In this document: one piece after another, positions 8,417-17,345 of the stretch | Numbering within the stretch: position 1 is the stretch's first letter | Layout: each line of letters starts with the position of its first letter | Assembly (NCBI GenBank): GCA_018267285.1 | Contig: JAFDYU010000007.1 | Coordinates: 206 to 64,205, forward strand | Reading direction: 5' to 3' | Origin: Bacteroidota bacterium | Lineage (GTDB): Bacteria > Bacteroidota > Bacteroidia > Cytophagales > Cyclobacteriaceae | Length of the DNA: 64,000 nt | The notes under the pieces: model-generated | What the model saw: only the letters and a program-made list of their open reading frames with translations | Databases searched by the model: none | What the model was told of the DNA's origin: nothing | Made by a program: the position numbers and the translations under genes

Positions 8417-10837
8417 ATGTTTAAAAATTATTTTAAGACTGCTATTCGCAGCTTGCTCAGGCATCGCTTTTTTTCTGCCATCAATATTTTCGGTCTCTCC
8501 GTTGCAATGGCGTTGTCTATGGCCATCATGATGCTGGTGGCCGACCAGATGATGTACGATCGGTACAACACAAAACGCGACCGCATCTACCGGATCAACA
8601 GTATTCCGCTGAACGAAAACGGCACGGAATATAACGAGACCGCTACCACTACGTTGCCGTTGCGCCAAGAACTGCTTGAAGGATATACCGGAATTGAAAA
8701 GGCGGTGCGCATTGTGCGGGGGTTTGGTAATCCCTGGCTGGAAGTTGAACAGAATGTGAATATCCCCGTATCGGGTTTTTTTGTTGACCCAGAGATGTTG
8801 GATGTGTTTGAATACGAACTGGAACAAGGCGATAGCCGCACGGCTTTGGTGGAACCCAATGCGGTGGTGCTCACAAAAAAGGCGGCAAAAAAACTATTCA
8901 AGCAAGCAAACCCTGTTGGCCAAACTTTTAAAGTAGGCGAGCAAGGTCTGTTCAAAGTAACAGGCGTGTTAAAAGAGACCGATAACAAATCGCACATTGT
9001 ATTCGATGCACTCGCCAGCATTTCATCTCTAAAAAACATGAATACAAAAAAAGAATACTACGAAAATTTAAACGACTGGTATCAATACACTGCGGGCTGG
9101 GTGTACGTGCTGAAGGAGAAAGGAAAAAATGCAGCCGAGATACAATCGCATCTTCAACAAATACAAAAAAAGCATTTTTCGGTTTTGCCCAAGCCCGACT
9201 CACAACAAAAAATCAAGTATTCTTTGCAAAGTTTAAAAGACATTACTCCCGGTACATTTATCAATAACCCCATCGGCCCGTTTTTGCCCTGGGTATTTGT
9301 TTACTTTTTTATCGGGCTGGCGGCTATTGTAATGCTAACCTCGTGTTTCAATTTTACCAACCTCTCTATCGCCCGTTCACTTACGCGCGCGCGCGAAATA
9401 GGTGTACGCAAAGTTACGGGAGCTATGCGTGGGCAGGTTTTTATTCAATTTCTATCGGAGTCGGTAATCGTTTCACTGTTCTCGCTGATCGGAGCCGTTT
9501 TAATTCTTATGCTCAGCAAGCCGTTGTTCGAGCAGTTGAGTTTTGCACGGCTGATGCATTGGAGCCTTGAAGTAAATTATTTTATCTACGGAGTATTCAT
9601 TGCCTTTGCAGTTGTAGTGGGGGTTATGGCGGGGTTTTTTCCGGCTGTGGTGCTCAGCGGGTTCCAGCCCGTCAAGGTGTTGAAAGGGATGAACTCGATG
9701 AAATTATTTTCGGGAATAAAACTGAGGAAAACACTTTTGGTTATGCAGTTTACTTTTTCGCTGGTATTTATTATTTCCGTTATCGCGGTGTTCAATCAGC
9801 TTCAACTATTTTTAAAAGCAGATCATGGGTTTAACATGGAAAACAAAATTGTGGTGGGGCTGAACGACACATCGCCCACCACACTTAAAAACGAATTACT
9901 GAAGTTTAGCAACATCGAGAATGTAACGGCCGTATCGCACGTGCTGGCCGCAGGGAGCACGTATGGAAACGACTTTAAGCGGTCGCTCGATGAAAAAGAC
10001 TGGACCAATTTATGTTATTATTCGGCTGACGAAGACTACCTGAAAAACCTCGAAGTGCCTATGGTGGCGGGAAGTTATTTTAAAGCCGAGAACGGAGAGG
10101 CCAACAAAAATTTTATGGTGTTGAGCGAAAAAGCGGTAGAAGCGTTTCATTTTAAATCGGCCGCAGACGCCATCGGACAGGAACTGATTTTACAAACAGA
10201 TTCATCGCGTAAGCAAATTATTGGCGTGGTAAAAAATTACAATCACCAGTTGTTGGTTGAAAAACTCGACCCCATGGCACTGGTGTACAGACCCACCGAA
10301 TTTAAAATACTTCAAGTGAAATACACCGGGAGTTATGAAGATGCCGGCAAATCGATAGAAGAGGCGTGGGCAAAAGTAAACCCCGCTCTCAAAATCGATT
10401 ACAAGGATTTCTCGGGAGAGGTGCATAAAATTTACGACATCTTCTTCGGTGACTTGGTAAGTATTTTAAGTATGATTGCATTTTTGGCCATCGTTATTTC
10501 ATGTTTGGGTTTACTCGGCATGGCAACCTACGCCACCGAAACAAGGATCAAAGAAATTTCCATTCGCAAAATTTTGGGAAGCACCGATCAAGCACTGATT
10601 GTATTGTTATCGAAAGGTTTTGTGGTTATACTTTTAGTTGCCATCGTTATTGCAACGCCCCTTTCTTATTTCGTCAATACCTTGTGGCTTGAACAATTGG
10701 CCTATCACGTTTCAATAGATTTTTTAACCATCGCCATGGGCGTAATTGCATTACTGATTTTTGGAGCGGTTACCATTGGGTCGCAGGCATGGCGCGCTAT
10801 ATACGTTAACCCGGTAAAAAATTTAAAGAGCGAGTAA
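8417..10837 (+). CDS. FtsX-type ABC transporter permease without an adjacent ATPase
   Basis: The 806-residue protein starts with the typical FKNYFKTAIRSLLRHRFFSAIN segment and a first membrane helix (about 20-42). A MacB-type periplasmic domain (about 45-245) follows. Three helices with the FtsX signature sit at about 290-430 (TRAREIGVRKVTGA). A second periplasmic domain and a final helix cluster close the protein at about 680-800 (TRIKEISIRKILGS). This duplicated layout is common in Bacteroidota MacB/LolC-like permeases acting in lipoprotein or drug export and mechanotransmission. No ATPase gene is adjacent, so it must pair with one elsewhere. A strong terminator follows. Confidence 0.9.
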   Translation: MFKNYFKTAIRSLLRHRFFSAINIFGLSVAMALSMAIMMLVADQMMYDRYNTKRDRIYRINSIPLNENGTEYNETATTTLPLRQELLEGYTGIEKAVRIVRGFGNPWLEVEQNVNIPVSGFFVDPEMLDVFEYELEQGDSRTALVEPNAVVLTKKAAKKLFKQANPVGQTFKVGEQGLFKVTGVLKETDNKSHIVFDALASISSLKNMNTKKEYYENLNDWYQYTAGWVYVLKEKGKNAAEIQSHLQQIQKKHFSVLPKPDSQQKIKYSLQSLKDITPGTFINNPIGPFLPWVFVYFFIGLAAIVMLTSCFNFTNLSIARSLTRAREIGVRKVTGAMRGQVFIQFLSESVIVSLFSLIGAVLILMLSKPLFEQLSFARLMHWSLEVNYFIYGVFIAFAVVVGVMAGFFPAVVLSGFQPVKVLKGMNSMKLFSGIKLRKTLLVMQFTFSLVFIISVIAVFNQLQLFLKADHGFNMENKIVVGLNDTSPTTLKNELLKFSNIENVTAVSHVLAAGSTYGNDFKRSLDEKDWTNLCYYSADEDYLKNLEVPMVAGSYFKAENGEANKNFMVLSEKAVEAFHFKSAADAIGQELILQTDSSRKQIIGVVKNYNHQLLVEKLDPMALVYRPTEFKILQVKYTGSYEDAGKSIEEAWAKVNPALKIDYKDFSGEVHKIYDIFFGDLVSILSMIAFLAIVISCLGLLGMATYATETRIKEISIRKILGSTDQALIVLLSKGFVVILLVAIVIATPLSYFVNTLWLEQLAYHVSIDFLTIAMGVIALLIFGAVTIGSQAWRAIYVNPVKNLKSE

Positions 10838-10858
10838 AATACATATCACAGATTGAAT

Positions 10859-10891
10859 AATTGCACTATACTTGTAGTGCAATTTTTTTTT
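10859..10891 (+). terminator. Strong terminator that also contains a TATACTTG promoter-like box
   Basis: A perfect 10-bp stem (AATTGCACTA, 10859-10868, with TAGTGCAATT, 10875-10884) has a 6-nt loop. A T-run to 10891 completes a classic intrinsic terminator for the permease gene. The loop region holds TATACTTG (10867-10874), the same -7 variant found before the MoxR gene, and the next ATG is only 5 nt after the T-run. Confidence 0.8.
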
Positions 10892-10896
10892 AAAAT

Positions 10897-11484
10897 ATGA
10901 GTGAGTTTGCGCTTTATTTTGAACTGGGCCGTGAGCATATTCTGGATTATGTCAATGGCTACGACCACATCTTGTTTGTGCTTGCCCTTTGCGCGGTTTA
11001 CCTGGTGCGCGACTGGAAGAAGATATTAATTTTAGTGACGGCCTTTACCATTGGTCATTCCATTACACTGGCGCTTGCCACCCTCGAAATCATCTCTGTA
11101 AAAACCGAATTGATCGAGTTTCTTATACCGTTAACCATTTTTATTACTGCGGTTTCTAATCTTTTTAGAAAAGAAGAAGCCATAGGTAAAAAGCATCTCC
11201 CCATCAATTATTTTTTTGCGTTGTTTTTCGGGCTCATCCACGGCATGGGCTTTTCCAACTATTTACGGGCATTGCTGGGTAAAAGCCACAACATCTTATC
11301 ACCCTTATTGGCCTTTAATCTGGGACTGGAATTAGGCCAAATAATTGTTGTAATTATTTTTCTGGTAATCAGTTATATTTTGGTCGATCTGGTAAATGTG
11401 CAACGCAGAGATTGGAAGATGGTGTTGTCTTCGGCCATTGCAGGTATCGCATTTATCTTGATGAAAGATCGCATGTTTTTCTAA
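10897..11484 (+). CDS. HupE/UreJ-family membrane protein
   Basis: The 195-residue polytopic protein has about six hydrophobic segments. It contains the HupE/UreJ hallmarks: GYDHILFVLAL (about 21-31), FTIGHSITLALA (about 50-61) and HGMGFSN (about 110-116). Proteins of this group are linked to nickel or cobalt uptake for hydrogenase or urease, but the shorter Bacteroidota members stand alone and their substrate is unproven. No metalloenzyme genes are nearby. The conserved histidines suggest metal handling (inference). The gene sits between a strong terminator and an M1 peptidase gene 28 nt downstream, so those two may be co-transcribed. Confidence 0.82.
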   Translation: MSEFALYFELGREHILDYVNGYDHILFVLALCAVYLVRDWKKILILVTAFTIGHSITLALATLEIISVKTELIEFLIPLTIFITAVSNLFRKEEAIGKKHLPINYFFALFFGLIHGMGFSNYLRALLGKSHNILSPLLAFNLGLELGQIIVVIIFLVISYILVDLVNVQRRDWKMVLSSAIAGIAFILMKDRMFF

Positions 11485-11512
11485 TTTCAAATTAAATCTA
11501 ACAAAACCGTTT

Positions 11513-13759
11513 ATGAGAAAACTATTACCTATTCTTCTATTGGGTTTCGGCTGGAGTGTAGTGGCACAACAGAAACCCGAAAAGGAGGCCATTCAATGGA
11601 AAGGCAAATTTGAGCAACTCGAGCAGATGTTGCCCACGCCCAATGAGTACCGCACGGGCTCCGGAGCCCCGGGATCCAAGTATTGGCAGCAACGAGCCGA
11701 CTATGTTATCAACGCAGAACTGAACGATGAAAATCAAAGCATAACCGGTTCCGAAACCATCACGTATTACAACAATTCGCCCGATGCACTAAAATATTTG
11801 TGGCTGCAACTCGATCAGAACATCTACGAGAAAGATAACAACACCACGAAAACAGCAACAAATGTTATGCGAGACTCCCTCCCCACCAAAAGCATAGCCG
11901 GAACCCTATCGCTTTACGACTTTGATGGGGGTTACAAATTAAAATCGATTAAAGACGCGAGCGGAAAAGCAATCCCGTTTACGGTAAACAAAACCATGAT
12001 GCGTTTGGATCTGCCTCAACCTTTGGCCTCTGGCCAGAAAATTTCTATTTCCATAGAATGGTCTTTCAATATTCACAATCGTGTTACGGGCGCCTCACCC
12101 AACGATGGCCGAAGCGGAATGGAATATTTCCCCGAAGATGGAAATTACCTCTACATCATTGCGCAATGGTTTCCACGCATGTGTGTGTATGACGATGTGG
12201 TAGGGTGGCAACACAAACAGTTTCTCGGCCGAGGAGAATTTACGTTGGCCTTTGGAAACTACGAAGTTAACCTAACGGTGCCTGCCGATCATATTGTAGC
12301 CGGAACCGGTATGGTAAAAAACCTAAAAGAAGTATTAACCGCTGACCAGTTTGCGCGTTTTGAAAAAGCAAAAACCTCTTACGATAACCCCGTAATCATT
12401 TGTACACAAGCAGAAGCCGAACAAAGAGAGAAACAGAAATCGAAGGCGAAGAAAACATGGCGATTTACCGCTGAAAATGTTCGCGATTTTGCATTTGCCA
12501 CATCGCGCAAATTTATTTGGGATGCACAGGCCGTTAAGCTAGCCGGAAAAACTCCGCTGGCAATGTCGTACTATCCAAAGGAAGGGAATCCATTGTGGGA
12601 AAAAGAATCGACCCGTGCTGTAAAAAATACAATCACTACGTATTCAAAATACAGTGTCGATTTTCCGTACCCGCAGGCAACATCCGTACACGCGGCTTCG
12701 CTCGGAATGGAGTACCCCATGATCTGCTTTAATTTTGGCCGACCCGGAAAAGACGGTGTTGTTTCCGACCGGCTGAAATGGGGAATGATCGGTGTGATTG
12801 TGCACGAAGTTGGCCACAATTTCTTTCCGATGATTGTCAACAACGATGAGCGCCAGTGGACTTGGATGGACGAGGGCGTAAATACGTTTGTACAATACAG
12901 AACGCAGGTAGAGAACTATCCGGATATGCCGTTACAAAGAGGCCCGGCCAGCAAAATTGTTCCCTACATGAAGGGCGACAAACAATCCATGCGTCCACTG
13001 ATGACCAACTCAGAACAAGTAGTGCAGTTTGGTGCTGAGCAATATGCTAAGTGCGCCACCGCACTGAATATTCTTCGGGAAACCGTGATGGGTCCTGAAC
13101 TTTTTGATAAAGCGTTTAAAGAATATGCACAACGTTGGGCGTTTCACCACCCCAAGCCGGCAGATTTTTTCCGTACAATGGAAGATGCTTCGGCTGTTGA
13201 CCTCGATTGGTTTTGGCGTGGATGGTTTTATACCACCGACAACGTAGATATATCGCTCGACAAAGTGAAGTGGTTCAAAATGAGAACAGCCAAAAGTAAT
13301 TTGGAAGGAAAAGACAAGAACGTAGCCGATCTCTCCAAATCGAAAGACGATAAAGATGCACCCGAAGACTTCAGCAACGGCCCCAGCTACTTTAGTGTGA
13401 TCCCTACCGATGCCCGGTTTAACGGAGAATTTAGAAACAGCATAGACGACAAAGCCGTGGTAACGAAACTCGAAGACAAGAATTTTTATGAAGTAACCCT
13501 CTCTAACAAAGGAGGGCTCGTTATGCCGGTAATTATTGAGTGGACGTTTAAAGACGGCACGAAAGAAACAGACCGCATCCCTGCCGAAATCTGGCGCATC
13601 AACGAATCGAAAGTGACTAAAGTCTTTGCTAAAGATAAAGAAGTGGCCAGCGTAACATTTGACCCGCAAAAAGAAACGGCCGATATCAGCACTACCGACA
13701 ATACGTTCCCGCGGGTTTCGGGGCCTTCGAAGTTTGATCAACTAAAAAATAAAAACTGA
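11513..13759 (+). CDS. M1-family metallopeptidase, first of a tandem pair
   Basis: The 748-residue exported zinc peptidase has a signal peptide at about 1-19 (ending VAQQ). The gluzincin signature HEVGH is followed 18 residues later by the glutamate of DEG, which together bind zinc. An N-terminal beta domain precedes it (ELNDENQSITGSETITYYN). The C-terminal third is beta-rich and lysine-rich. The gene is 28 nt downstream of the HupE-like gene. The next gene encodes a close paralogue with the same domain order, so this is a tandem duplication. Substrate preference is unknown; the family trims N-terminal residues from peptides. Confidence 0.92.
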   Translation: MRKLLPILLLGFGWSVVAQQKPEKEAIQWKGKFEQLEQMLPTPNEYRTGSGAPGSKYWQQRADYVINAELNDENQSITGSETITYYNNSPDALKYLWLQLDQNIYEKDNNTTKTATNVMRDSLPTKSIAGTLSLYDFDGGYKLKSIKDASGKAIPFTVNKTMMRLDLPQPLASGQKISISIEWSFNIHNRVTGASPNDGRSGMEYFPEDGNYLYIIAQWFPRMCVYDDVVGWQHKQFLGRGEFTLAFGNYEVNLTVPADHIVAGTGMVKNLKEVLTADQFARFEKAKTSYDNPVIICTQAEAEQREKQKSKAKKTWRFTAENVRDFAFATSRKFIWDAQAVKLAGKTPLAMSYYPKEGNPLWEKESTRAVKNTITTYSKYSVDFPYPQATSVHAASLGMEYPMICFNFGRPGKDGVVSDRLKWGMIGVIVHEVGHNFFPMIVNNDERQWTWMDEGVNTFVQYRTQVENYPDMPLQRGPASKIVPYMKGDKQSMRPLMTNSEQVVQFGAEQYAKCATALNILRETVMGPELFDKAFKEYAQRWAFHHPKPADFFRTMEDASAVDLDWFWRGWFYTTDNVDISLDKVKWFKMRTAKSNLEGKDKNVADLSKSKDDKDAPEDFSNGPSYFSVIPTDARFNGEFRNSIDDKAVVTKLEDKNFYEVTLSNKGGLVMPVIIEWTFKDGTKETDRIPAEIWRINESKVTKVFAKDKEVASVTFDPQKETADISTTDNTFPRVSGPSKFDQLKNKN

Positions 13760-13767
13760 TTTTATTC

Positions 13768-13797
13768 AAACCGCTGCGCAACACGTGGCGGTTTTTT
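13768..13797 (+). terminator. Terminator after the first M1 peptidase
   Basis: AAACCGC (13768-13774) pairs with GCGGTTT (13788-13794), extended by four weaker inner pairs. A T-run to 13797 follows. It separates the two paralogous genes, so the second is expected to have its own promoter. Confidence 0.7.
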
Positions 13798-13830
13798 CAA
13801 GTTCAACGTAATATCAATTCTTTAAAATAC

Positions 13831-16059
13831 ATGAAAAAAATTCTCGTAACCGGCTTCGCCTTGTTGTGCATTACAGCAATGGCACAAGACAAAAAATGGG
13901 AAGGCAAGTTTGAGCAACTGGGCCAGACATTGCCAACCCCAAACTCGTATCGTTCGTCTTCCGGGGCACCCGGGCCAAACTACTGGCAGCAGCGTGCCGA
14001 CTACGATATTGATGTGGAATTAAATGACGAAACACAAGTTGTTACCGGCAAGGAGTCCATCACTTACTTTAACAATGCGCCTGAGCCAATGAAATATCTC
14101 TGGCTTCAGTTGGATCAAAACAACCTGTCTAACGGAAACATGACCGATAAAACAGAGAACAGCAGTGTTCGCGATTCCGTGCCTACACGTTGGTTTCCGT
14201 TAGCAAGTACCACCTACAACTATGAGGGCGGCTTCAAAATTAAATCGGTGAAAGATGCGACAGGTAAAGACCTTCCGTTTTTGGTGAACTATACCATGAT
14301 GCGTGTAGATCTGCCCACGGTACTTAAAACGGGTGAGAAATTCACCTTTAAAGTGGAGTGGAGCTATGTAGAAAAAGATCGGCTGAAATTTGGCGAACGT
14401 GGTGGCTATGAATATTTTCCCGAAGATGGGAATTACCTCTACACCGAGGCACAGTGGTTTCCGCGCATGTGCGTGTTTGACGACTACGAAGGTTGGCAAA
14501 ACAAACAGTTTCTCGGCCAGGGAGAATTTGCGTTGACGTTCGGAAATTATCGCGTGCGCATAACCGTTCCTTCCGATCATGTTGTGGGAGCCAGCGGAGT
14601 TCTTCAAAACGCCAAGGCAGTTTTGACACCAGCCCAATTCGAGCGTTTCGAAACAGCAAAGAAAACCTTCGATAAGCCCGTTGTAATTGTTACACAAGAA
14701 GAAGCTGTAGCCAAAGAAAAAGGGACACATTCAACGAAAAAAAGCACGTGGGAATTTTATGCCGAAAACGTGCGCGACTTTGCCTTTGCCACTTCGCGTA
14801 AATTTATTTGGGATGCCATGGCCGTAAAAGTTGGAGATAAAACCCCATTAGCCGAGTCGCTTTATCCAAAAGAAGGCAATCCGTTGTGGGGCAAAGAATC
14901 TACAATGGCTGTAAAAAATACGCTTGAAATTTATTCTCAGCGTACTTTTGATTACCCCTACCCGGTTGCCTATTCGGTGCACACCGCCAATCAAGGGATG
15001 GAGTATCCTATGATATGCTTTAATGGAGGCCGCCCTAAAGCCGATGGCACCTACTCGCAGCGCACGTACGAAGGAATGGTGGGCGTAATCATTCATGAGG
15101 TAGGCCATAATTTTTTCCCCATGATTGTCAACTCAGACGAACGGCAATGGGGCTGGATGGACGAAGGGTTGAATTCGTTTTTGGAGCGCGAAACAAAACG
15201 CGAGAGGTATAAGGTAGACATCAGCTGGGGTTCACCCAAAGGAATGACCCGCTACATGAAAGGCGATAAAAATATGATGCGCCCGATCATGTGGACTTCA
15301 GACAATGTTCCCGGCAGAGATTATGGCGGAAATGCCTACGGTAAGCCTGCTGCCGCATTGACCTTGCTGCGCGAAACCGTAATGGGTCCTGAACTTTTTG
15401 ATAAAGCATTTAAAGAATACGCTCAGCGCTGGGCGTTCAAACAACCGAAACCCGCAGATTTCTTCCGCACCATGGAAGATGCTTCTGCCGTTGACCTCGA
15501 CTGGTTTTGGCGCGGATGGTTTTATACCGTAGACAACGTTGATGTAGAACTTGATGAAGTAAAATGGTTTAAGGTGAAATCGGATAAGAGTGATTTAGAG
15601 AATAAAAATGTGAAAGCCTCAAAAGGAGATCTTTCGGCATCGGCCAAAGCGAAATCCAAAACAACCGACTTTAGCCAGGGTGCTCAAGAAATCAGCGTGA
15701 TTGATACCCCCGAACGATTCAATGGCGAGTTCAAAAACAAGATTAATGATGCCGAAGTAAGAGCCAAGCTACAAGGTAAAAATCTTTATGAGTTAACCTT
15801 AAAAAACAAAGGCGGTTTGGTTACACCCATAATCATCGAATGGACTTTTGCAGACGGAACCAAAGAAATTGAGAAGATACCTGCTGAGATTTGGAGAATC
15901 AATGAGAATGAGGTGAAGAAAGTATTCATGAAAGACAAAGAAGTAACTAATGTGACGATCGATCCAAACGATGACAGTGGAGATACCAACCTGGACGACA
16001 ATTCTTTCCCTAAGAAAGCTTCCGGTGAAAGCAAATTTGATATGCTGAAAAAGAAATAA
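13831..16059 (+). CDS. M1-family metallopeptidase, second of a tandem pair
   Basis: The 742-residue paralogue of the preceding protein has a signal peptide (about 1-18, ending AMAQ). It shares the N-terminal GKFEQL / LPTPN motif and the zinc site HEVGH...DEG. The two proteins match along their whole length, including the ending sequence (KFDxLK). They differ most in a lysine/serine-rich segment before the last domain, and the second replaces the first's QYRTQ with a charged ERETKRERY segment after the active site. This suggests a shifted substrate or partner. A terminator closes the gene. Confidence 0.92.
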   Translation: MKKILVTGFALLCITAMAQDKKWEGKFEQLGQTLPTPNSYRSSSGAPGPNYWQQRADYDIDVELNDETQVVTGKESITYFNNAPEPMKYLWLQLDQNNLSNGNMTDKTENSSVRDSVPTRWFPLASTTYNYEGGFKIKSVKDATGKDLPFLVNYTMMRVDLPTVLKTGEKFTFKVEWSYVEKDRLKFGERGGYEYFPEDGNYLYTEAQWFPRMCVFDDYEGWQNKQFLGQGEFALTFGNYRVRITVPSDHVVGASGVLQNAKAVLTPAQFERFETAKKTFDKPVVIVTQEEAVAKEKGTHSTKKSTWEFYAENVRDFAFATSRKFIWDAMAVKVGDKTPLAESLYPKEGNPLWGKESTMAVKNTLEIYSQRTFDYPYPVAYSVHTANQGMEYPMICFNGGRPKADGTYSQRTYEGMVGVIIHEVGHNFFPMIVNSDERQWGWMDEGLNSFLERETKRERYKVDISWGSPKGMTRYMKGDKNMMRPIMWTSDNVPGRDYGGNAYGKPAAALTLLRETVMGPELFDKAFKEYAQRWAFKQPKPADFFRTMEDASAVDLDWFWRGWFYTVDNVDVELDEVKWFKVKSDKSDLENKNVKASKGDLSASAKAKSKTTDFSQGAQEISVIDTPERFNGEFKNKINDAEVRAKLQGKNLYELTLKNKGGLVTPIIIEWTFADGTKEIEKIPAEIWRINENEVKKVFMKDKEVTNVTIDPNDDSGDTNLDDNSFPKKASGESKFDMLKKK

Positions 16060-16082
16060 GGTTTAAAATAGTATTAGTAGCT

Positions 16083-16112
16083 AAAAAGGGGCCGAAAGGC
16101 CTCTTTTTTTTT
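16083..16112 (+). terminator. Terminator after the second M1 peptidase
   Basis: AGGGGCC (16087-16093) pairs with GGCCTCT (16098-16104, one G-T pair) across a GAAA tetraloop. Nine T follow and A5 precedes. Confidence 0.82.
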
Positions 16113-16166
16113 CAGTTACCTATTCCGGTTTAAATGCATTAAACCCCATCCAAACAAACCCAACAC

Positions 16167-17345
16167 ATTATCGACCAAATCAGTCTCTATACTGTAATTT
16201 CTTTTGTCATTTCATTTCTTACCCTTCCGGTACTGATAAAATTGTTGACCTATTGGCAACTATTTGATTCCCCGTGCTTACACAAAATCCACACGAACTG
16301 CAAGCCGTCAATGGGCGGTGTGGCTGTGCTGTTTGGGGCTGGGCTTTCTTTACTGTTGGCTCTACCGTGGGTAGAATGGACTTCGCATAAGTATTTCTTT
16401 ATTTCACTTTTGTTGATGGCACTTATTGGTATGCGCGATGATTTCTTGGCGCTAACACCAAAACAAAAGTTGTATAGCCAGTTGTTGCCGGTTATGATTT
16501 TGGTCTTTCTCAATAATACGACTTTGAATTCGTCTTATGGGCTTTTCAATTTACCAGAGCCCACCCCTATACTGGTTTGGGTAATAAGCCTCCTCGCTTT
16601 TATTGTATTAACAAATGCCTATAATTTAATTGACGGGCTCGATGGACTTGCAGGCTCTGTGGGTATAATTGGGTTAACCATTTTTGGAATATGGTTTTAT
16701 GGAGTAGGCAACAACACGATAAGTTTAATAGCCTTTACATTTGCGGGTGCCCTTCTGGCTTTTTTAATTTTTAATTGGCAACCTTCCAAAATTTTTATGG
16801 GAGATACCGGTGCGCTGATGATTGGGCTGATGCTTTCCTATTTGGCAATACTGTTTATCAATACCAACCATAACTTACCCGATCAACACGAATTCAAACT
16901 TAGGGCATCGGTTGCCAGTGCTATTTGCGTAGTGATTATCCCCGTGTTTGATACACTCCGGGTAATTATTGTTCGATTGCGCCATGGCCTATCGCCTTTT
17001 CATGCAGACCGCAACCACTTGCACCATCAATTTATCAATTTAGGGTTTAGCCACTCGCGTTCGGTGTTGATTTTAGGTGGTATTAATATTTTTATGATAG
17101 CCTTGGCTTGGCTCTTACGGAAACAAAATGATATGCTAATTTTGGGGATTGTAATGGTGCTGTGCTTATTGATCAACTACGGATTGAAAAAAGCGCAACA
17201 AAGAAAAAACATTTTCCATGGAGCAAAAAATAAAATCGATCGAAGCCGAGGTAACCGCATTCGCCATTTCGTCAAAAGAAACCCTCGAAAATTTCCGACT
17301 GAAATACATCAGCAAGAAAGGGCTGATTCCCACGTTGTTCGATGA
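16167..17345 (+). CDS. MraY/WecA-family undecaprenyl-phosphate sugar-phosphate transferase, non-standard start
   Basis: This multi-helix glycosyltransferase (family 4, MraY/WecA/TagO type) would transfer an N-acetylhexosamine-1-phosphate from UDP-sugar to undecaprenyl phosphate, the first step of a surface glycan. Family motifs are visible: SMGGVAVL, the DDFLAL aspartates, NAYNLIDGLDGLAG, FMGDTGAL and the HADRNHLHHQF histidines. The first ATG/GTG/TTG in frame is TTG 16242, but that would delete the first membrane helix. The frame is open and helix-like from 16143 (ISLYTVISFVIS...), so I place the start at ATT 16167, or ATC 16170. The last 42 codons overlap pheS and are basic and unlike the family. 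About ten hydrophobic segments are seen. Confidence 0.82.
   Translation: MIDQISLYTVISFVISFLTLPVLIKLLTYWQLFDSPCLHKIHTNCKPSMGGVAVLFGAGLSLLLALPWVEWTSHKYFFISLLLMALIGMRDDFLALTPKQKLYSQLLPVMILVFLNNTTLNSSYGLFNLPEPTPILVWVISLLAFIVLTNAYNLIDGLDGLAGSVGIIGLTIFGIWFYGVGNNTISLIAFTFAGALLAFLIFNWQPSKIFMGDTGALMIGLMLSYLAILFINTNHNLPDQHEFKLRASVASAICVVIIPVFDTLRVIIVRLRHGLSPFHADRNHLHHQFINLGFSHSRSVLILGGINIFMIALAWLLRKQNDMLILGIVMVLCLLINYGLKKAQQRKNIFHGAKNKIDRSRGNRIRHFVKRNPRKFPTEIHQQERADSHVVR

Noticed and set aside
16242-16244. TTG as the real start of the MraY/WecA-type gene
   Set aside because: It would remove the first membrane helix, while the open, helix-like coding frame continues upstream to 16143.
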